Shown piece after piece: positions 20,001 through 22,143 of a stretch of 22,143 bases of DNA (its first letter is position 1; each line of letters begins with the position of its first letter). The translations under genes and the position numbers were made by a program. Below the pieces are notes generated by a model, which saw only the letters and a list, made by a program, of their open reading frames with translations, ran no database searches and was not told where the DNA came from. The stretch is from the NCBI GenBank assembly GCA_964058805.1, contig CAXKVV010001511.1, positions 1 to 22,143 of the forward strand, given 5' to 3'. This stretch comes from Schoenoplectus triqueter (Eukaryota > Streptophyta > Magnoliopsida > Poales > Cyperaceae).

Positions 20001-20472
20001 GAGGTGTGGGCTTAGGCACCTCCCATGCCTGGCGGAGCTGGCCTGTGGCCGAGTTCTTGGCCACTATGCGGAGAGCTGTGAATTTATTGGAGACTGGGAC
20101 AGCTGGCCTAGCCACCAGCTGATTTTGGTATGCGTCCAGGGCCCTCTTCCTGGATGCTTGGGAGTCGCGGGCAGTCTGGGCTGCTGCCTTTGAGGCCGTC
20201 TTCTTAGACGGGCACCTTCTCCTCTTTGGGGAGGCAGTAGGAGAGGCCATTACATTGTTAGAGATCCCCTTGGGAGTCAGGGTGATCGATTCTTCCTCCT
20301 CGTCCGGGATGGAGATCCGGACGGTCGCGGGAGTGAAGGTGGCCACTGGAGCTGGGCCGTAGACAGTCAGTTCTTGTGGGATGGTCCCAAAGAACATGAA
20401 AAGCTTGCCCTCTGGGCTCTGTGCAGGCATGACGGTGTAGGGAGCGAGGTTGAAGTTGCCGAAGTATGCCAT
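14017..20472 (-). CDS. gag-pol: Gag-protease-RT polyprotein, N-terminal part (ends at premature TAA)
   Basis: The start at 20472 (MAYFGNFNLAP) is chosen because a splice-acceptor-like tttttgtttttgcag ends 3 bases before it; the frame is open further, to a Met at 20619, but that part translates leader repeats. Numbering from 20619: residues 50-530, basic Pro/Ser-rich extension with two SVFSRLG repeats (312-327), then an acidic and coiled-coil part (430-490); 575-740, capsid-like gag; 807-890, CHHC zinc knuckle module (C851, H854, H859, C864); 1185-1300, aspartic protease with VDAGSS at 1215-1220 and ALLGRPW at 1286-1292; 1366-1430, acidic repeats; 1530-1590, helical; 1633-1716, second knuckle module (C1677, H1680, H1685, C1690); 2030-2200, RT with FSFMDGYAGYNQI (2119-2131), MPFGLKNA and YVDD (2185-2188). 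The TAA follows shortly after YVDD, so RT is truncated in this copy. Confidence 0.93.
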   Translation of the reverse strand: MAYFGNFNLAPYTVMPAQSPEGKLFMFFGTIPQELTVYGPAPVATFTPATVRISIPDEEEESITLTPKGISNNVMASPTASPKRRRCPSKKTASKAAAQTARDSQASRKRALDAYQNQLVARPAVPVSNKFTALRIVAKNSATGQLRQAWEVPKPTPRPTQRPQRRQDKSQTPAEAIYKAHRALKQRKSVRNARSRRYVSRPNQSQGMAQPQAIASTPNPRRFTSKATPSTQQVWVPKGSQPIKPQSQTQPSKAGRSNAPPESVFSRLGQKSVFSRLGSRIPLNNLKITAPDQAKKKRRTARYEEHFSVNTISISYDTDPDTDGEVNMVQDDQSPPNQAHVTNTNKNNGRKGRPPKRVNPEGNSREGEDHNENPDLFDNEDDVETRPEMPIDEIEILKGHIEARDEELIRQRELIATMLKQNEELIKAVKSLQESQDANFKAGSSRQEGVHSTKSNHKGKQPVDSKPHPHRTIEVEAEPTGISRKEIQAMIAQQMQIAGGGYAIPPVKNCGHPYPAIYDLEEYPKGYVIPRFRTFSGEGNKDLNPEQHLAHFVASCGNTGGNDALLLRQFPQSLVGTAFQWYYSLENNSIRTWDEMADSFRARFVMVSDKINIADLASTKPKKGESMTDFINRWRNLSIKCDRTLTEDEAVNLIMKNIDGWMGMLLGVTKVNTFKDLLRSVSNMERMSPHTIPSFMHNRPQRGARAETKVAFTSLKDKMVANADTQGGSSSTSGSNYNKGPRPNPGGSSRSFESLKQKKSKPYSFRKDKVAQIFRGALKNGLTLPASKRPEDADKSDEPNFCPYHRIIGHSIEDCWVFKDWVEKAYKNGEITLPKGFLQSPSAHEQANTISHEEEKVPGQSCEEQEEQWTTHLSKKSIKMLKTLKKEPGIRWKDDITPVVPPKPRVYYKMDQSQDQVLKKKKKHRSNKSRKNKIEEYEQGSPEVITLQHFISKEDWEKLTLGQKEENINEEINKEESEEIWGASCNMVYSSHDEDMPTLEEMFFPNDEGEASTSGTKSEECKAVLRSGTYIPERQAPKDSDKGKDNALNKGKEVENPSKNPERTRSTGEEYNVLAHLRKIPALLSIFDALMMSQDLREVLIQALQDPEKYKSYFVEQNMQEALFTAKRAACINFTDDDLLIGTVDHNRPLYITGNCGGQKIGRILVDAGSSINIMPLKTLKTITLDVKNLSDEKVIIHGFNQNSQKALGAITLNLQCGSLKAPTKFYVIDAETSYRALLGRPWLHSNQVIPSTLHQCLKYIENGKQKRIDGDVKPFGVHEIKFNDAQYFLPKSAVAPSRPITKTGQKPFNRGPKFDTSSGEEEEVKFNIKPRGARAQRPGRKSGEEATFRFKQVAAYKARIKPSEINASDSEEEVIFNFKPANTPQIQIIEATSGEDSEDSDNSGNTTSGEESGHDRQPWEEESDEEIIYHILKKPYKGPETDNESEESYMINTGPGSGRDNPVRPRPINEERSWRENFEGRVWNAIDEIRHQVENNRREVSEQWEVMQDIKTQHNEIMVMIENLQTVIYNSELLKEVMSEPRSGTPERQAPDSGKRVIVIVDESKGEEMKAKQSTVMQTLKVKKSKPYSFLKNKTARIFEQALKNGLTLPVCKRPADIERAGEGEFCPYHRILGHTIEECWVFKDLIEEGHRNGTIQLPKSFQQDPAPHNLNNKGKGVAYTISHTPVPSKPKVARRKPIKEIYRSNSVMNIEIEEEMAALEITVVPERHFKDLIPREVNHIQTLKTFVVPAKVERLKGKTIIHKAIIFYQSDSTQSLKNPDHNTWKKWVIEQESENATSGDAASHPFGKELYKLAKRARCLRDISKAEAKRFDELWNGGQNKVLGLDGKIKYTRGLGYNCDDAACFEGSLNEYRMEGSCCMTSVEMPDDKTEEDNTPVLKNALKQLEKEPNTVDELAEINLGTEEDPRPTFISASLPEEVADRLKTFLRSYMDCFAWSYKEMPGLDPNVAVHYLKIDPTFKPIKQAPRRMRIELEEKVVEETKKLIDAGFIREEETPEWVASIVPVKKKNGQIRICVDFRDLNKACPKDDFPLPVTEIIIDHTSSYEVFSFMDGYAGYNQIKMAPEDERHTAFRTPIGIYCYKVMPFGLKNAGATYQRAMTKIFDDLIHKIVECYVDDLVIKAMSYEEHL

Positions 20473-20619
20473 TTCCTGCAAAAACAAAAACACTTGAAAA
20501 TTATTAGTCATTTTAGCACATAGAAGACCACTTGTATCTCTTAAGTATTCTATTTGCCTCTCTCTTTCAGAGATAAGAGGAGAATCTAGGTCCCACCGGG
20601 CGTCGGGTCCCGTTTTCAT
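20473..20619 (-). promoter_or_regulatory. 3' end of a probable leader intron (acceptor before gag start)
   Basis: On the minus strand the sequence gtgtttttgtttttgcag ends at 20476, three bases before the gag ATG at 20472. It has the T-rich tract and CAG of a plant 3' splice site. The donor was not identified; it would lie in the leader or LTR at higher coordinates. Splicing would remove at least part of the inverted-repeat arm and the 58-bp array from the mRNA used for translation. Introns are known in Ogre elements at another position, so a leader intron is plausible but unproven. Confidence 0.4.
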
Positions 20620-21066
20620 GTTTTGCGCGCCCGGAGTCGTTTTCGGCGGTACCGAGGTCGTCGGGTCCCGTTTTCATGTTTTGCGCGCCCGGACTCGTTT
20701 TCGTCGGTACCGAGGGCGTCGGGTCTCGTTTCCATGATTTGCGCGCACGGACTCGTTTTCGACGGTACCGAGGGCCTCGGATCCAGTTTCCAAGTTTTGC
20801 GCGTCCGGACTCGTGTTCGGCGGTACCGAGGGCGTCTTGTCTAGTTTTCTTCTTTTGCGCGCCCGGACTAGTTTTCGGCGGTAACAAGGGCGTCGGCTCC
20901 CGTTTCCATATTTTGCGCGCCCCGACTCGTTTTCGGCGGTCCCGAGGGCGTCGGCTCCCGTTTTCATGTTTTGCGCCCCCTGATTCGTTTTCGGCGGTCT
21001 CGAGAGCGTCGGGTCCCATTTTCGGCGGTATCGAGGGCGTCGGGTATCGTTTTCATGTTTTGAGCG
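20601..21066. repeat. 58-bp tandem array, 9 copies, CpG-rich
   Basis: Copies start at 20601, 20659, 20717, 20775, 20833, 20891, 20949 and 21007, exactly 58 bp apart, with a ninth at 21038 after a shortened unit of 31 bp. The consensus starts cgtcgggtcccgttttcatg, continues with ttttgcgcgcccggactcg and ends ttttcggcggtaccgaggg. The unit is GC- and CpG-rich in contrast to the AT-rich LTR. Because 58 is not a multiple of 3, the repeat reads through in several frames on both strands, which produces repetitive open frames (for example AENESGGAKHENG-type peptide) that are not genes. It lies between the 5' LTR and gag, in the untranslated leader of the element. Confidence 0.95.
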
Positions 21067-21304
21067 CTGTGCGACCCTTTTTCGCGCGCCGCCGCACCGC
21101 CGCCGGGCGATGGGTTCTGCGGAAGAAGGACACGGAGATCCCTCCCGAGCGTGCATCTGCATGGGTGTCGGCCGACTCTGCCGTTTAGAGATATTTGGAT
21201 GCACATTCAGGGGGTTTTTAGTGATTGTGAGTTCTTGTAGATTCCGGTGGGCGCAAGCCCCCACCGTTAATTACCCTGGGCTACGAACCTCGAGGCACCT
21301 CTGG
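21067..21304 (-). other. Leader / possible LTR edge with hairpin; primer binding site uncertain
   Basis: This should contain the junction of the 5' LTR with the leader. A hairpin cggtggg...cccaccg occupies 21245-21266. On the minus strand it reads ttgcgcccaccgg, which resembles the tggtgcccaccg and tggcgcccaccg primer binding sites of some plant Gypsy elements but begins with tt, not tgg, and no CA dinucleotide stands directly before it. I therefore mark it only as a weak candidate. No coding sequence is recognised here. Confidence 0.3.
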
Positions 21305-22143
21305 ATCTTTGAAAGAGAGAAGCAAATAGTATAGTTAAGAGATGGGCAAGTGGTCGTCTAAGTCTATAAAAATGGATCTACGGAAGATGAACCTACCAAC
21401 AGACCGGTTCAATCTAGGGAAGACAAAACCTACAAACAGATCGGTTTTATCCTATGGTGGACGAACCTACAAACAGACCGGTTCAGTCCATGCCTCCTCG
21501 AGATGTAACCTTACCAACAGACCAGGTTAATCTCTTCATAGGGGGCTTGAGGTGAGTCTACATACAGACCGACTCAACCTCTGTTGATCTAGAAGATAAA
21601 CCTACAAACAGACCGGTTCAATCTTAACTAGTCAACAACCAATCACACAAAATACAACTCGAAGCACTGAGCCGGTTGATCTTGAGGTTGGTGAATCAGG
21701 AGAAGGGTGGCTATGGCCCACGTATTTCTTCTCACTGATCTTCCAGATCATGAATTCGTAGCACTAAGCCGATTCATAAACCTAGGAAACACAATTGCAC
21801 ACAATGTCAAACCTGAAGCGCTGGGCCAGTTCAACATTGAGGCATGTGTTAGTGAAGGAACCTACCTACAGAACGGTTCACATTCACTGTTTTGTGGATG
21901 AATCTACCAACAGACCGATTCAATCTCACAGTCTCGGGAAATGAGCCAGGAGACAAACTCATCGACGGACGAGTTCAGTCGTGCCAGCTCAAATGGTCAT
22001 GAATTTCTTGTTCATGACACCGAGTCATTAAGATGTCACTTCGCTCGGACATCGTAATGTTCTTCTTCTTCAAAGTCGACATATCTCTCCATGCTGATGT
22101 CGTAGCTTTGGTCAATCTTCAACGGACGTCAAGATGTTCTTGT
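21305..22143 (-). repeat. Partial LTR (right, 5' LTR side)
   Basis: The last 86 bases are identical to the first 86 of the window, and the preceding 45 bases (from cgagtcattaagatgtcac near 22020) match the second subunit of the left LTR near 190. The left edge is not sharply defined; it probably lies near 21245-21380. Joined with the left segment this gives an LTR of at least about 1.4 kb, and more if the left LTR extends past 606. No gene is recognised; the open frame at 21707-21901 has no protein-like features beyond the local repeats. Confidence 0.55.
21389..21980. repeat. Interspersed short repeats, cores acctacaaacagaccggttc and gaagcactgagccggttga
   Basis: Family A: copies near 21389-21415, 21426-21452, 21462-21489, 21505-21533, 21554-21580, 21598-21625, 21858-21885, 21900-21927 and a decayed one at 21958-21980; early spacings are 36-49 bp. 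The core contains a gaacc...ggttc inverted pair around about 12 bases. Family B (gaagcactgagccggtt type) occurs near 21660, 21758 and 21819, filling the gap in family A. Both lie in the LTR segment and are different from the repeats at 71-540. Confidence 0.85.

Larger units (their letters stand above)
20509..21374. repeat. Large imperfect inverted repeat flanking the leader array
   Basis: The arm at 20509-20574 read on the minus strand aligns with the arm at 21305-21374 read on the plus strand: both contain gaaagagaga(g/a)gcaaatag, then ttaagagat, then aagtggtc and tct, with about 8 substitutions and one 2-base gap over roughly 58 aligned bases. The 730 bp between the arms hold the 58-bp CpG-rich array and a hairpin. 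The RNA could fold into a long stem, or the arrangement may record an inversion or insertion in the leader. Confidence 0.8.
1..22143 (-). mobile_element. Ty3/Gypsy LTR retrotransposon, Tat lineage (Ogre/Retand-like), LTR-to-LTR
   Basis: Seen: on the minus strand the order is N-terminal extension, gag, aspartic protease, RT, RNase H, a second RNase H, integrase, which is Ty3/Gypsy order. An antisense PMD gene lies between integrase and the left LTR, and bases 1-86 equal 22058-22143. Known: Tat-lineage elements carry a second, archaeal-type RNase H and often an extra antisense ORF between pol and the 3' LTR, and they can exceed 20 kb. Inferred: the window starts inside the 3' LTR (left) and ends inside the 5' LTR (right), so neither outer edge nor a target-site duplication is visible. 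I could not fix the primer binding site, the polypurine tract or the inner LTR edges with confidence. The copy is probably non-autonomous because two nonsense codons break pol. Confidence 0.9.

Noticed and set aside
11386..20472. Frameshift-separated gag and pol
   Set aside because: Coordinates of the open segments are all in the same frame; only two nonsense codons separate them.
20601..21066. CRISPR-like array
   Set aside because: The units are contiguous 58-bp repeats without unique spacers, and the context is a plant retrotransposon.
20567..21264. Repetitive open frames on both strands over the leader array (up to 196 codons)
   Set aside because: They come from a 58-bp repeat with few stops in several frames; the peptides are simple repeats shared across frames and do not resemble a protein family.
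1..22143. tRNA, rRNA or other RNA genes
   Set aside because: No cloverleaf-like sequence with paired arms and no rRNA signature was recognised on either strand; the tRNA-like string at 21245 is too short and incomplete.

Overview
This window is plant nuclear DNA and is almost entirely one very large Ty3/Gypsy LTR retrotransposon on the minus strand. The gag-protease-RT-RNase H-integrase order, a second RNase H domain and a spliced antisense gene with a plant mobile domain (PMD) point to the Tat lineage (Ogre/Retand-like), which is known from angiosperms. I cannot name a species. The first 86 and last 86 bases are identical, so the window runs from inside one LTR to inside the other, or it is a circular one-LTR form or a collapsed assembly.

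Layout from left to right on the plus strand. 1-606: LTR interior with short tandem repeats. 606-1900: AT-rich DNA with (ATT)n tracts and no gene. 1906-2150: a cluster of TGGGCY motifs and a CT-rich leader resembling a plant promoter that faces right. 2150-4028: no recognised gene; one foldback. 4029-9654: a seven-exon plus-strand gene, antisense to the element. Its product would be about 1,114 aa: a basic N-terminus, a PMD core, a Pro/acidic linker and a helical C-terminus. 9655-11385: spacer with a 241-bp tandem duplication. 11386-20472: the minus-strand polyprotein in a single frame, broken by TAG at 12631-12633 and TAA at 14017-14019. 20473-21304: leader with a splice acceptor, a 58-bp CpG-rich tandem array and a large inverted repeat. 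21305-22143: second LTR segment with another family of short repeats.

The polyprotein is close to intact: about 9.1 kb of one frame, no frameshift seen, all catalytic motifs of protease, RT, archaeal-type RNase H and integrase visible, and only two nonsense codons. It has about 500 residues of non-gag sequence fused ahead of the capsid, and its CHHC zinc-knuckle module is duplicated on both sides of the protease.

The most interesting unit is the antisense gene. Simple ORF reading breaks it into three pieces in the wrong frames. With five introns of 72-80 bp, all phase 1, plus a longer first intron also phase 1, it becomes one continuous reading frame. Introns on the antisense strand are not removed when the element copies itself through its own sense RNA, which explains how a spliced gene can ride inside a retrotransposon. 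Extra antisense ORFs at this position are known in Tat elements; the intron architecture, the possible host-like promoter and the other structural oddities are what deserve checking.
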